Shown here: positions 9,043 to 17,757 of the stretch, one piece after another | Layout: each line of letters begins with the position of its first letter | How positions within the stretch are numbered: the stretch's first letter is position 1 | Source of the DNA: Spirochaetaceae bacterium | GTDB taxonomy: Bacteria; Spirochaetota; Spirochaetia; Treponematales; Rectinemataceae | Assembly: GCA_025356015.1 (NCBI GenBank) | Contig: JANXYO010000103.1 | Coordinates: 1 to 64,000 of the forward strand | DNA length: 64,000 bases | Direction of reading: 5' to 3' | The notes under the pieces: generated by a model | Databases searched by the model: none | The model's input: only the letters and a program-made list of their open reading frames with translations | Told to the model about the DNA's origin: nothing | Program-made: the position numbers and the translations under genes

Positions 9043-10545
9043 CTACGTCTGTGTACGGAATCTCCGCCAATCCACGCCAAATCGGCGCATCGCCAGGCCC
9101 ATCCTCCTCTCGCTGAGTCCGAGCTTCCTGGCCGCCGCAGCCGCATTCCCCTTGCAGATCTTGAGGGCCTCGATCAGGAGTTCGCGCTCGAGGCGGGCCA
9201 GGGCCGCATCAAGGGTCGACCCAGGCCCGGTTCCGGTTGATTCTGCCGACTGGAGACTCGGAGGCAGGTGGTAGGCATGGATGACCGAATCTGCGCTCAG
9301 GACAACGGCCCTCTCGATGCAATTCTCCAGTTCGCGCACATTGCCGGGCCAGTGGTAGCTCATGAGAAGGTCGATGGCGGGGCTGGAGATCCGAAGGATC
9401 TTCTTCCCCGACCGGGATCCGTATTTCTCGGCGAAATGGTCTGCGAGGAGGATGATGTCGGGCCTGCGCTCGCGCAGTGGAGGCACCCTGATGGGGAAGA
9501 CATTGAGCCGCCAGAACAGGTCCCGGCGGAAACGGCCGTCTTCGGTGTCCCTCTCAAGATCGCGGTTAGTGGCTGCGATCACCCGCACATCGGCATGAAG
9601 GGTCGCCGAGGCTCCAACCCTCTGGAATTCCCCCTCCTGGAGCACACGGAGCAGTTTCGCCTGGACATTGGATGACAGCTCACCGATCTCGTCGAGGAAG
9701 AGGCTGCCGCCATCTGCAAGCTCGAAACGCCCCCTCCTCTGCACCTGGGCCCCGGTGAACGCTCCCCTCTCGTGCCCGAAGAGCTCGCTTTCGATCAGGG
9801 ACTCCGGCAGGGCGGCGCAGCTAACGGCCACGAAGGGCTTCCTCGACCGGGGAGAACTGTCGTGCAGGGCGCGGGCCACGAGCTCCTTGCCGGCGCCACT
9901 CTCGCCCGTGATGAGGACAGTTGTCTCGGTTTTGGCGACCCTCTCGATGAGGGCGAAAAGCTCCCTGATCGCCGTGGAGCTCCCCACGATCCCCCCGGGA
10001 AGGCCGGAGGAGGCTGCGGGAATCTCCCGGGCCGGAAGCTCATCCTGGCTGGCCTCGGCCGCCTTGGCGAGCTTCCTGCGCAAGGCCACGGCCTCGGCGA
10101 CGAGGGCGGCGACCGCCTTCCCGAGGACCAGGGTCCTCTCGCGTGCGGCAGGCTTGGGCCTGAAGGATATGGCGCCGACTCCGATGCCGCCGATCAGGAT
10201 CGGGAGGGCCACCTCGTCACCATCAATGACAGGGGCGGCTCCCGCGATAGCGCGACCAAGGCTGCCCTCGCCGAAGCTCAGCTCGGCCGGCACGCGCGCG
10301 CGCCCTGCCAGAGCGGACGAGAGGATCCTGAGCCCCGCGCGGGGATCGAAGGGAAGGGGTGATTCGATGCCGCGACCCAGGGCCGCCCGGGCGCAGCCGA
10401 AGCCTGCCCTTTCCTCGAGCAGGGAGAGCAGGGGCTCGATGCTCTCCGTGATACTCTCATAGCGCCCGAGGAGCCTCGATGCCTCGAAAAGCAGGGGCAG
10501 GTCGGCCGGAGAGGGCGGCAGGAGGGAAGACCTATCGTCGTGCAT
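9043..10545 (-). CDS. Sigma-54-dependent transcriptional activator (GAF-AAA+-Fis)
   Basis: 500 residues. An N-terminal GAF-like sensory region (about 10-160) is followed by the sigma-54 interaction AAA+ domain (about 185-420): Walker A GESGAGKE, the sigma-54-contacting GAFTGA loop, Walker [10 protein letters not shown], and the arginine-rich sensor region [10 protein letters not shown]. The C terminus (about 455-500) is a Fis-type [22 protein letters not shown]. The architecture is that of NifA/NorR-type activators: the GAF domain, not a phosphoreceiver, gates ATPase activity. Its only visible target is the adjacent glnN sigma-54 promoter, suggesting control of ammonia assimilation. The GAF ligand is unknown. 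Confidence 0.9.
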   Translation of the reverse strand: MHDDRSSLLPPSPADLPLLFEASRLLGRYESITESIEPLLSLLEERAGFGCARAALGRGIESPLPFDPRAGLRILSSALAGRARVPAELSFGEGSLGRAIAGAAPVIDGDEVALPILIGGIGVGAISFRPKPAARERTLVLGKAVAALVAEAVALRRKLAKAAEASQDELPAREIPAASSGLPGGIVGSSTAIRELFALIERVAKTETTVLITGESGAGKELVARALHDSSPRSRKPFVAVSCAALPESLIESELFGHERGAFTGAQVQRRGRFELADGGSLFLDEIGELSSNVQAKLLRVLQEGEFQRVGASATLHADVRVIAATNRDLERDTEDGRFRRDLFWRLNVFPIRVPPLRERRPDIILLADHFAEKYGSRSGKKILRISSPAIDLLMSYHWPGNVRELENCIERAVVLSADSVIHAYHLPPSLQSAESTGTGPGSTLDAALARLERELLIEALKICKGNAAAAARKLGLSERRMGLAMRRFGVDWRRFRTQT

Positions 10546-10616
10546 CCTCTCCTATCCTGCATTCCGGAAGGGCGGCGGTTCAAGTGCCCGGAGCGAAAGA
10601 GATGCTGTCTTTAGGC

Positions 10617-10644
10617 TTGCGTTTGCCATGGGGGAGATTATACT
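10617..10644 (+). promoter_or_regulatory. Sigma-70-type promoter of pilZ-proC (TTGCGT-N16-TATACT)
   Basis: The -10 box ends 9 nt before the pilZ ATG, so transcription should start 0-3 nt before the start codon. A GGGGGAG sequence lies between -35 and -10 and would not be in the mRNA. Confidence 0.55.
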
Positions 10645-10653
10645 GGGATCATC

Positions 10654-11004
10654 ATGGAGGAAAAGCGTTCGTCCCGCCGCTTCAGGATCAATCAGCTCAT
10701 CGGCTATTTCCCCAACCGGGAGGAATACCTCTGGGCCGAGGGAATCGAGATCTCCCGTGGCGGACTGCGTTGCTCGTCGGCCGCTGCCGTCGATCCGCTG
10801 ACGAACGTGTTCATCATGATTGGCGTGCCAGCCCCCGAGGGAGAACGCCTCGTGCGCTGCGAAGGCTATGTCGCCCATTCCCGCATGGAGGGCGACCGCT
10901 GCGTCTTCGGGATCAGGATCGAGCACGTATCCGATGAGGACAAGCCCTACTACGACACATATCTCGAGGGCCTCGAGACCGACGAGCAAGCCCCCCAGGC
11001 CTAG
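10654..11004 (+). CDS. PilZ-domain protein (c-di-GMP receptor)
   Basis: 116 residues forming one PilZ domain. The RxxxR c-di-GMP motif is at the N terminus (KRSSRRFR) and the second motif appears as EISRGG, with Glu where Asp/Asn is usual in [DN]xSxxG. The fold is otherwise standard and binding is likely. Stand-alone PilZ proteins act as cytoplasmic c-di-GMP adaptors, in spirochaetes often for motility. It precedes proC by 8 nt, probably one transcript. Two EAL proteins elsewhere in the window could set its ligand level. No RBS is visible; the promoter suggests a leaderless mRNA. Confidence 0.85.
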   Translation: MEEKRSSRRFRINQLIGYFPNREEYLWAEGIEISRGGLRCSSAAAVDPLTNVFIMIGVPAPEGERLVRCEGYVAHSRMEGDRCVFGIRIEHVSDEDKPYYDTYLEGLETDEQAPQA

Positions 11005-11012
11005 CTGGCGCG

Positions 11013-11837
11013 ATGCAGACGCGGGAATACAGACTCGGGATCATCGGCGCCGGGAAGATCGGCGAAGCCATCGCGACCGGAGTGGTCGGCAGGGGACTCG
11101 TCGCGGCGACCGAGATAATCCTCTCGGTCCGCTCGGAAAAGCACCGCGCAGAGCTCGAAGCCAGGACCGGCATGAGAACGGTGTGCGACAACCTCGAGGT
11201 CGCCCGCACATCGGACACCATCGTGCTCGCCGTAAAGCCGAAATCGGTCGCCGACGTCGTCACTGAGATCGCGGCCCAATTGAGTCAGGACCAGCTCCTC
11301 ATCTCCACCGCCGCGGGTGTGAGTCTCGACCTCATCGAGTCCAGGGCTCCGAAGGGCCTCCCCATCATCAGGACGATGCCCAACATGGCGGTGGCGATCG
11401 GCGAAGGCATGACCGTCCTGTCACCCGGAAGCTCGGTGGGTCCCGAGCGGCTCGAGTGGGCGACCTCGATCTTCCGGGCCCTGGGCAGGGCCCTGGTCCT
11501 CGAGGAGCAGCACATGGACGCGGTCACCGGCCTCTCGGGTTCGGGCCCGGCCTATGTGTACATCATCATCGAGTCCCTCGCGGACGGGGGGCTCAAGCTC
11601 GGACTCCCCCGCGATGTCGCGACCGAACTCGCGGCCCAGACCGTCCTCGGTGCGGCGCGCAACGTGCTTGTGACGGGGGAGCACCCGGCGAAGCTGAAGG
11701 ACCAGGTGACCACCCCCGCAGGGGTCACCATCGACGGCATACTCGAGCTTGAGGCAGGGAGACTGCGCGTCACCCTCATAAACGCCGTGGTGAAGGCTGC
11801 CGAGAGGGCGAGGCAGCTGCTCCACCACCCGCACTAG
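11013..11837 (+). CDS. proC: Pyrroline-5-carboxylate reductase
   Basis: 274 residues, the usual length. N-terminal Rossmann motif GIIGAGKIGEAIATG binds NAD(P)H. The C-terminal dimerisation/active-site signature is present: GLSGSGPAYVYIIIES at about 172-187 and DQVTTPAGVTIDGI near 230-243. It reduces 1-pyrroline-5-carboxylate to proline. The gene follows pilZ by 8 nt and ends just before alr, but there is no metabolic link with PilZ beyond shared transcription. Confidence 0.95.
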   Translation: MQTREYRLGIIGAGKIGEAIATGVVGRGLVAATEIILSVRSEKHRAELEARTGMRTVCDNLEVARTSDTIVLAVKPKSVADVVTEIAAQLSQDQLLISTAAGVSLDLIESRAPKGLPIIRTMPNMAVAIGEGMTVLSPGSSVGPERLEWATSIFRALGRALVLEEQHMDAVTGLSGSGPAYVYIIIESLADGGLKLGLPRDVATELAAQTVLGAARNVLVTGEHPAKLKDQVTTPAGVTIDGILELEAGRLRVTLINAVVKAAERARQLLHHPH

Positions 11838-11853
11838 TAGCCAAAGCTTTGGA

Positions 11854-11882
11854 TTGCTCCCGCGATGGAGCCGGTGTATCAT
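11854..11882 (+). promoter_or_regulatory. Promoter of alr (TTGCTC-N17-TATCAT)
   Basis: The -10 box ends 9 nt before the ATG at 11892, again indicating a leaderless or near-leaderless mRNA and arguing for that ATG rather than the one at 11865, which would lie inside the promoter. A 12-bp palindrome, CCAAAGCTTTGG (11841-11852), abuts the -35. Confidence 0.5.
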
Positions 11883-11891
11883 TCCACCCCA

Positions 11892-13025
11892 ATGGAGAGC
11901 TGCCTCCCCCCCGATTCCGAACGGCCGACCCGCGCCGAGATACGCCTCGGCGCCCTCCGCAGGAACTTCGCCCGGGCCCGCCACCTCGCCGGCCCGGGGA
12001 TAAAGGTTATGGCCGTCGTGAAGGCGAACGCCTATGGCCACGGCATCGTCAGGGTCGCCCGCGAGCTCTGCGCGGAGGGCGCCGACTACCTCGGGGTCGC
12101 CTACCTCGAGGAGGGCATCTGCCTGAGGCAGGCCGGGATCGCGGTGCCGATACTCGTTTTCGGGGCGGCGGCCAAGGCCCAGATCCCGCGTTTCCTCGAA
12201 TACGGCCTGGAGCTGAGCATTCCCTCGGCGGAGATGGCCAGGGCCATCTCTGCGGCTGCCCTTGCAGCGAAAAGGCCCGCCCGTGTCCACCTCAAGATAG
12301 ACACGGGCATGGAGCGCATCGGCGAGCACTGGTATTCCTGCGAGGCATTCTTCAACGAGGTCTTCGGCCTGCCGGGCCTAGAGATCGCGGGGGTCTTTTC
12401 GCACTTCGCCACGGCCGACGACGACCTCGATTTCGCCAGGGTGCAGCTTGACCATTTCCGCGCCGCTCTAGCCATCCTTGAATCGAGTGGCAGGACTCCT
12501 CCCCTTGTCCATATGGCGAATTCCGCCGGCCTCGTGAACCTGCCGGAAAGCCGCTTTTCAATGGTCCGCCCCGGCATCATGCTCTACGGATACGAGCCTT
12601 CTCCACTCGCTCGCGTGGGCTTCGAGCCGGTCATGCGTCTTGTGTCGAGGATCGCCTTCGTGAAGGAGATCCGCAAGGCCGCTGGGGTGAGCTACGGAAG
12701 GACCTGGATCGCCCCTGCCCAGACGCGGATCGCGACAATACCAATCGGCTATGGGGACGGATACAGCCGCTCCCTCTCCAACCGGAGCAAGGTCCTCATC
12801 GGCGACGTGGCATACCCTGTCGTAGGCAGGGTATGCATGGACCAGATCATGGTGGACCTTGGCCAGGGGGCTGGGGCTGAAGAGGGGGACGAGGTCCTGC
12901 TTTTCGGGTCGCGGGGGGGCAGGGGCATCGCCGCTGAGCTGCTCTGCGAAATTATGGGGACCATACCCTATGAGCTGACTTGCATGGTGAGCTCTCGGGT
13001 CCCTCGCCTCTATATGGATGATTAG
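11892..13025 (+). CDS. alr: Alanine racemase
   Basis: 377 residues. The N-terminal TIM barrel carries VVKANAYGHG, whose lysine forms the PLP Schiff base. The C-terminal domain has AGVSYGRTW (the catalytic Tyr), IPIGYGDGYSR, and VGRVCMDQIMVDL, all standard for Alr. The enzyme makes D-alanine for peptidoglycan. The start at 11892 fits the promoter spacing and the usual short lead before the first strand (RAEIRLGALRRNF); starting at 11865 would add nine residues. Confidence 0.93.
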   Translation: MESCLPPDSERPTRAEIRLGALRRNFARARHLAGPGIKVMAVVKANAYGHGIVRVARELCAEGADYLGVAYLEEGICLRQAGIAVPILVFGAAAKAQIPRFLEYGLELSIPSAEMARAISAAALAAKRPARVHLKIDTGMERIGEHWYSCEAFFNEVFGLPGLEIAGVFSHFATADDDLDFARVQLDHFRAALAILESSGRTPPLVHMANSAGLVNLPESRFSMVRPGIMLYGYEPSPLARVGFEPVMRLVSRIAFVKEIRKAAGVSYGRTWIAPAQTRIATIPIGYGDGYSRSLSNRSKVLIGDVAYPVVGRVCMDQIMVDLGQGAGAEEGDEVLLFGSRGGRGIAAELLCEIMGTIPYELTCMVSSRVPRLYMDD

Positions 13026-13033
13026 ACTCCTGA

Positions 13034-13061
13034 TTGAAATATTTGCGAAAATTGATATAAT
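13034..13061 (+). promoter_or_regulatory. Sigma-70 promoter of the chemoreceptor gene (TTGAAA-N16-TATAAT)
   Basis: Near-consensus -35 and perfect -10 in an AT-rich gap between alr and the chemoreceptor; the leader is about 25 nt. The sequence just downstream includes ATGAATAA, the same half-site found in the candidate TetR operator at 4650-4677, but without the second arm. Confidence 0.65.
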
Positions 13062-13091
13062 GAATAAATTCTCCCAGATCTGGAGATCCGC

Positions 13092-15329
13092 ATGTTCCGC
13101 AACTACTCTATCCGGACAAAACTCCTCATCCCGATATTCGGCCTTCTGGCACTGGTTTTTCCCTTCCTGATCTTCATCATCTACACGCAGATATCAGGAG
13201 TGACGACCGATTTCGCCTATAAGCAGACCGCGAACATCTCGGCAGAGCTCGGCAGCAAGGTGGGCGCGAAGCTTGAGGAGGGAATCCAGAGCGCCCGCAC
13301 TGCAGGCGCCGCCCTCTCAGCCCTCAAGGGCAGGCCGAAGGACGGCCGCGACCTCGCCGACAAGGCGCTCTCGGCCATCCTCGCCTCCGAGCCTGGTTTC
13401 TTCGGCATCGAGGCGGCCTTCGAGGCCGGGGCCTTCGACGGCGCCGATCCCTCCTACGCGGAGAAGCGACCCGATTCGGACCGCGTCGGCCGATTTGGCG
13501 CAAGGTTCTACCGGGACTCATCGGGGAAGCCCGCCATCGAGGCCACACCCGACCAGGACCAAGTGAGCTGGTACTTGAGGGCCCGCGGTCTCAAGAATCC
13601 GGGCGTCACCGAGCCCCTCAACCTGGCTACGGCAGCCGGCACCTCCTTTGTCGCAGTCTGCTTCGCGCCGATCCTCGCCGGTGACGAGTTCAAGGGAGCG
13701 GTTGCAGTCGATCTTCCCCTGTCGGCTGTCCAGGCCCTCGTTTCCGAGGCCCGCCCCATGGGCACTGGCCAGGCTGCGCTCTTTTCAAACGAGACACTCA
13801 TCGTAGCCCACGCCGACAAGGACCGCATCGGACGGTCCCTCCGCGAGACGGAAGCGGCCCTGATCGGCGACCGCATGGAAGAGGTCATCAGGGCCGTCAG
13901 CGATGGCAATCCCCTCACCTTCATCTCCGATTCCGGGGAAAGGGGATCCAAGGTCCTCGTGACGATCAGCCCTGTCAGGATCGGGCAGTCGGACAAGGCC
14001 TGGGCCCTCGCGATCTCGGTCCCCCTCTCCAGCGTCCTCGCGAAGCAGTCGGGCATCCTGACCTTCATGGCCGCGATCGGAGCCCTGACCCTGGCCCTCG
14101 TCTTCGCCATCGTGTTCTTCCTGGCCGCCGCCGTCGTGCGGCCCATACGACGCACCGCCGACCTCCTCGCCGACATTGCCCTGGGTGAGGGAGACCTCTC
14201 CCACCGCATGCCCGCCCTCGGCAGCGACGAGATATCCCGCATGGCCCGCAACTTCAACGCCTTCATGGAAAAGCTCCAGGACATCGTCGTCTCGATCAGG
14301 GCAGCCGGGGGGGCCCTCGAGTCCACGGGCGACGAACTGACTCAGAGCATGGAGGAGACGGCCGCGGCCGTGGCCCAGATCGCCGCGAGCGCGAGGAGCG
14401 TGAACGAGAGAGTCTTGAGCCAGGCCTCGAGCGTCTCGGAATCGACCGGCGAGGTGGAGGGTATCTCCTCGACGATCGGCGCCCTCGAGTCGAGGATCGA
14501 GGAACAGGCGGCGGGGATCGCCGATTCCTCGTCGGCCGTGGAAGAGATGGTCGCCAACATCGCCTCGGTGGCGAGGACGGTCGAGCGGCTCGGAAGCAGC
14601 TTCGAGACCCTTCTGTCCGCCTCAGAGTCCGGGCGGGGCGCCCTGAGCGGCCTGAATGTCCGGATACGGGAGATCGCGGCGCAGTCTGAGAGCCTCATGG
14701 AGACCAACCAGGTCATTGCAGGCATTGCCTCGCAGACCAACCTCCTCGCGATGAACGCCGCCATCGAAGCGGCCCACGCCGGGGACGCCGGCCGCGGTTT
14801 CTCGGTGGTCGCGGACGAGATTCGCAAGCTCGCCGAGATGTCAGGTGGCCGGGCGAAGGCGACGGCCAAGGAGCTCAGGTCAATCAAGTCCACCATCGAC
14901 GCGATGGTCGGTTCCTCGACCGGGGCCGAACAGGAGTTCTCCACGATCCTCAGCCTCATCCGTTCCCTCGACGGCCTGCGCCGGGAGATCGAAAGTGCCA
15001 TGGAGGAGCAGGGAACCGGTTCTTCCCGGGTGCTCGAATCCCTGGAGCGCATGAACACCTCGACCCGGGAGATCCGCGAGGGAGCCGGCCAGATGACCTC
15101 GGGTGGCAAGGCCGTGCTCCAGGAGATGGAGGGGCTGCTCGGGCTCACGGAGGAGATAAGGGCAGGCATGGGTGAGATCGCCAAGGGCGCCGGAGAGATC
15201 GACGACGCGGTGCGCCGCGTGGCCGGCCTTGCCGAGCGCAACGGCGAGCACATAGGCGAGGTGCTCGCAGCGGCCGGGAAGTTCAGGGTAGAGGATGCTT
15301 CTCGGTCGGCTTCGCCGCGGCAGCCCTAG
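13092..15329 (+). CDS. Methyl-accepting chemotaxis protein (periplasmic sensor, HAMP, signalling domain)
   Basis: 745 residues. A first TM segment at about 11-33 and a second at about 320-347 bracket a large extracytoplasmic sensor of the Cache type. HAMP follows ([22 protein letters not shown]), then a long coiled coil with the receptor hairpin tip [23 protein letters not shown], which contacts CheA/CheW. It senses an extracellular ligand and feeds the flagellar chemotaxis system whose cheA-cheW/R-cheX genes are at the right end of the window. Ligand unknown. Its TAG overlaps the stop of the convergent tetR gene in a CTAG. Confidence 0.92.
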   Translation: MFRNYSIRTKLLIPIFGLLALVFPFLIFIIYTQISGVTTDFAYKQTANISAELGSKVGAKLEEGIQSARTAGAALSALKGRPKDGRDLADKALSAILASEPGFFGIEAAFEAGAFDGADPSYAEKRPDSDRVGRFGARFYRDSSGKPAIEATPDQDQVSWYLRARGLKNPGVTEPLNLATAAGTSFVAVCFAPILAGDEFKGAVAVDLPLSAVQALVSEARPMGTGQAALFSNETLIVAHADKDRIGRSLRETEAALIGDRMEEVIRAVSDGNPLTFISDSGERGSKVLVTISPVRIGQSDKAWALAISVPLSSVLAKQSGILTFMAAIGALTLALVFAIVFFLAAAVVRPIRRTADLLADIALGEGDLSHRMPALGSDEISRMARNFNAFMEKLQDIVVSIRAAGGALESTGDELTQSMEETAAAVAQIAASARSVNERVLSQASSVSESTGEVEGISSTIGALESRIEEQAAGIADSSSAVEEMVANIASVARTVERLGSSFETLLSASESGRGALSGLNVRIREIAAQSESLMETNQVIAGIASQTNLLAMNAAIEAAHAGDAGRGFSVVADEIRKLAEMSGGRAKATAKELRSIKSTIDAMVGSSTGAEQEFSTILSLIRSLDGLRREIESAMEEQGTGSSRVLESLERMNTSTREIREGAGQMTSGGKAVLQEMEGLLGLTEEIRAGMGEIAKGAGEIDDAVRRVAGLAERNGEHIGEVLAAAGKFRVEDASRSASPRQP

Positions 15330-15928
15330 GCACCGCGCATCGCGGCCTCGTGCCGGCCAAGGAGCCTGTCGTAGCCCTCGGCCGCGAGTACCCTGTAGCG
15401 CTCAGGCGACATGCCCGAGCGCCCGGCGAGGACGTTCATCGCAAGGGCATTGATCAGGACCTCGAAGAGATAGACGTCGTCGCCGATCTCCTTGATCGCC
15501 GCCTTGTCCTCGATCCTGTCGATCACCCCCGTGAAGGCCTCCCGGTAACGCAGGAGGATAGTCTCGTCGCGCATGAGGGCTCCAAGATCGGCCCAGAACA
15601 GGAAGCGGTAGAGGTTTGGCCGCGCGAGGGCGAACTCGATGAGGTGTTCGGCCAGGACTGAGTAGACCCGCAATGGGTTCGCACAGGCATCGTAGCACCG
15701 GTCGATCTTTTCAGGCAGCCCTTCCCAGAATATCTGGAAGCCGCGAAGGACGGTCTCCTTCAATATCGCATCGCGATTGTCGTAGTAGTTATAAAGGGTC
15801 ATCGCGGAGATGCGAAGCTCGGCCGCCAGGCGCCTGGTCGAGAACTCGTCGAAGCCGCTTGTCTCGATGAGGGCGACCGCCGCCTCGACGACAACGCTCG
15901 TGTCGACGATCTTTTTTCCCCTGCCCAC
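15326..15928 (-). CDS. TetR/AcrR-family transcriptional regulator
   Basis: 200 residues, typical TetR length. The HTH lies at about 22-58 ([28 protein letters not shown]). The remaining helical ligand domain is divergent, so the inducer is unknown. GTG start at 15928 follows GGGAGGAG by a good distance. A small perfect inverted repeat lies just upstream. The nearest candidate targets are itself and the DinB-like gene transcribed in the same direction upstream. Confidence 0.85.
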   Translation of the reverse strand: MGRGKKIVDTSVVVEAAVALIETSGFDEFSTRRLAAELRISAMTLYNYYDNRDAILKETVLRGFQIFWEGLPEKIDRCYDACANPLRVYSVLAEHLIEFALARPNLYRFLFWADLGALMRDETILLRYREAFTGVIDRIEDKAAIKEIGDDVYLFEVLINALAMNVLAGRSGMSPERYRVLAAEGYDRLLGRHEAAMRGA

Positions 15929-15947
15929 CTATGCTCCTCCCAGCCAT

Positions 15948-15962
15948 GAAGCATCATGCTTC
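15948..15962. promoter_or_regulatory. Candidate operator GAAGCA-TCA-TGCTTC
   Basis: Perfect 6-bp inverted repeat with a 3-nt centre, 20 nt upstream of the tetR GTG start and in the short gap after the DinB-like gene. Binding by the adjacent TetR protein is inferred from position. Confidence 0.4.
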
Positions 15963-15983
15963 GAGGTCAGCATTTCAATATCC

Positions 15984-16475
15984 TCACCCTTCCTTGGCTT
16001 CCTTCAGGCCCGGAACCCCCATGCTGCGCAACTGGGCGGCATGGTAGGCATCATGGCCGAAGAACCAGGCCACGGCCTTGCCGATGGGCACTCCCCAGCG
16101 CGGAGTCTCCTCCTCGAACTTCGGCCACGGCGCGGCGCGGATGAGGCCCATGGCCCGCCCATGGATTTCGCGCAGGTAATCGAGGACCCGCCGCCAGGCT
16201 TCAGGACTCGCATCGGTGACCACCGCGAAGCCGGAAGGACCCTTGGGCAGGGGGTAGGCCTCGATCGAGGGGTCGAGGGCCTTCGCGATGAAGTGCTTGT
16301 AGTAGGCGACATGGAGGGCAATCTCCCAGGCGCTATAGCCCTCGTGGGTACGGTCATATATTGCCATTCCCGGAGTGAGGCTCTCGAGACTTGCCATCAG
16401 GGAAGGCCCGTTGAAGGAATCGCCGCTGAACTCGGCGTCGGCCATGTCGGCAAAAAGGGATAGGTACTTGTCCAT
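15984..16475 (-). CDS. DinB-like four-helix metal-binding protein
   Basis: 163 residues from the chosen ATG at 16475. The histidine pattern of the DinB/YfiT superfamily is present: EIALHVAYYKHF around the first helix pair and GHDAYHAAQLR near the C terminus, which supply the usual three-His metal site. Superfamily members act as thiol transferases or damage-inducible proteins of unknown activity. The frame is open further upstream but that part is not protein-like; GGGAGAG lies 14 nt before the ATG. A TetR regulator follows 55 nt downstream. Confidence 0.7.
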   Translation of the reverse strand: MDKYLSLFADMADAEFSGDSFNGPSLMASLESLTPGMAIYDRTHEGYSAWEIALHVAYYKHFIAKALDPSIEAYPLPKGPSGFAVVTDASPEAWRRVLDYLREIHGRAMGLIRAAPWPKFEEETPRWGVPIGKAVAWFFGHDAYHAAQLRSMGVPGLKEAKEG

Positions 16476-16696
16476 GAGACCAATTATGCTCTCCCGATCC
16501 CTCCGGTGCAAATACCAAAGCCGCGGTCGCAGCCAGTGGCAGGTGGCCATGTATTTCTCGAACGATGACGTCAATGCGCTCGTGTGCCAAGATCCCAAAA
16601 GTATGGACATATTGGCGCATTGCCGGTAATATCCCGCACGCGCGGGAATAGCCCGGCGCGAAGGCCATGCGCGAATGTACTTATGAAGGATTGAGA

Positions 16697-17698
16697 ATGA
16701 AGAAGCTACCATTCGCTCTCATAGTCGCCGCCGTCCTTTTTGCTGGCTGCGCGGGCAGTTCGGGCGGCAAGACCAGGATCGGCGTGGCGATCTACAAGTT
16801 CGACGACACCTTCATTTCCTCGGTTCGACTCGCGATAGAGTCCAATGCATCCGCCAAGGCCGAGCTTTACATAGTCGACAGCCAGAACCAGCAGGGCGCC
16901 CAAAACGACCAGATAGACACATTCCTTTCCCAGAAGGTGAAGGCCCTCGCGATCAACCCCGTCGACCGCACCGCGGCCGGCGTCATCATAGACAAGGCCA
17001 AGGCCAGGAACGTGCCCGTGGTATTCTTCAACCGCGAGCCCCTGCCCGAAGACATGAAGAAGTGGGACAAGGTCTATTACGTCGGCGCCAAGGCCGAGCA
17101 GTCGGGCACCATGCAGGGCCAGCTCCTCGCCGACTGGTGGAAGGCCAATCCCGCCGCCGACAAGAACAGGGACGGCAAGATGCAGTTCATCATGCTCACC
17201 GGCGAGCCGGGCCACCAGGATGCCCTCCTCCGCACCGAGTTCAGCATGAAGGCCATCGACGCCGCGGGGATAAAGGTGGAAAAGCTCGCCGAGGACACCG
17301 CGATGTGGGACCGCGCGAAGGGCCAGGAGAAGATGGCCGCCTTCATCGGGAAATTCGGCGACAGGATCGAGGCCGTCCTGTGCAACAACGACGACATGGC
17401 CCTCGGCGCCATCGAGGCCTTCCGGGCCGCCGGCTTCTTCAAGGACCACAGGAGCTTCGTGCCCATCGTCGGCGTGGACGCCACCGCACCCGCGCTCGAT
17501 GCCCTCGAACAGGGCAGCCTTCTCGGCACCGTCCTCAACGACGCAGACAACCAGGGCAAGGCGACCTTCGACCTCGCCTACGCACTCGCGACCAGGGCCG
17601 ACATCTCCAAGACCGGCTGGGAGATCGCCGACGGCAAGTATGTTTGGATTCCCTACCAGATGGTCACCAAGGAAAACCTCAGGAGCTTCAGGAAATAA
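16697..17698 (+). CDS. mglB: Galactose/glucose-binding periplasmic lipoprotein, MglB family
   Basis: 333 residues. A lipoprotein signal peptide ends in LFAGC. The mature protein is a periplasmic sugar-binding protein (PF13407) with the MglB hallmark Ca2+ loop DKNRDGKMQ near 157-165 and the conserved LTGEPGHQDA segment. It would bind galactose or glucose outside the inner membrane, for ABC uptake or for chemotaxis. Start at 16697 follows AAGGA; the earlier in-frame ATG (16667) would bury the signal peptide. No mglA/mglC genes are nearby, so it is an orphan here; a receptor-linked sensing role is possible. Confidence 0.88.
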   Translation: MKKLPFALIVAAVLFAGCAGSSGGKTRIGVAIYKFDDTFISSVRLAIESNASAKAELYIVDSQNQQGAQNDQIDTFLSQKVKALAINPVDRTAAGVIIDKAKARNVPVVFFNREPLPEDMKKWDKVYYVGAKAEQSGTMQGQLLADWWKANPAADKNRDGKMQFIMLTGEPGHQDALLRTEFSMKAIDAAGIKVEKLAEDTAMWDRAKGQEKMAAFIGKFGDRIEAVLCNNDDMALGAIEAFRAAGFFKDHRSFVPIVGVDATAPALDALEQGSLLGTVLNDADNQGKATFDLAYALATRADISKTGWEIADGKYVWIPYQMVTKENLRSFRK

Positions 17699-17757
17699 GC
17701 GCGCGGCGGGGCGTCTGAAGGCTCCCACCTCAGGCCTCGAGGCAGCCCGTCCGCCCT

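Noticed and set aside
13058-13070. 13-mer TAATGAATAAATT identical to part of the TetR operator region (4668-4680), suggesting TetR control of the chemoreceptor
   Set aside because: Only one half-site is present; the required second arm 12 nt away is absent, and AT-rich promoter sequence makes a chance match likely.
16476-16712. N-terminal extension of the DinB-like protein
   Set aside because: Composition is not protein-like and it would overlap the mglB start; DinB proteins are about 160 residues.
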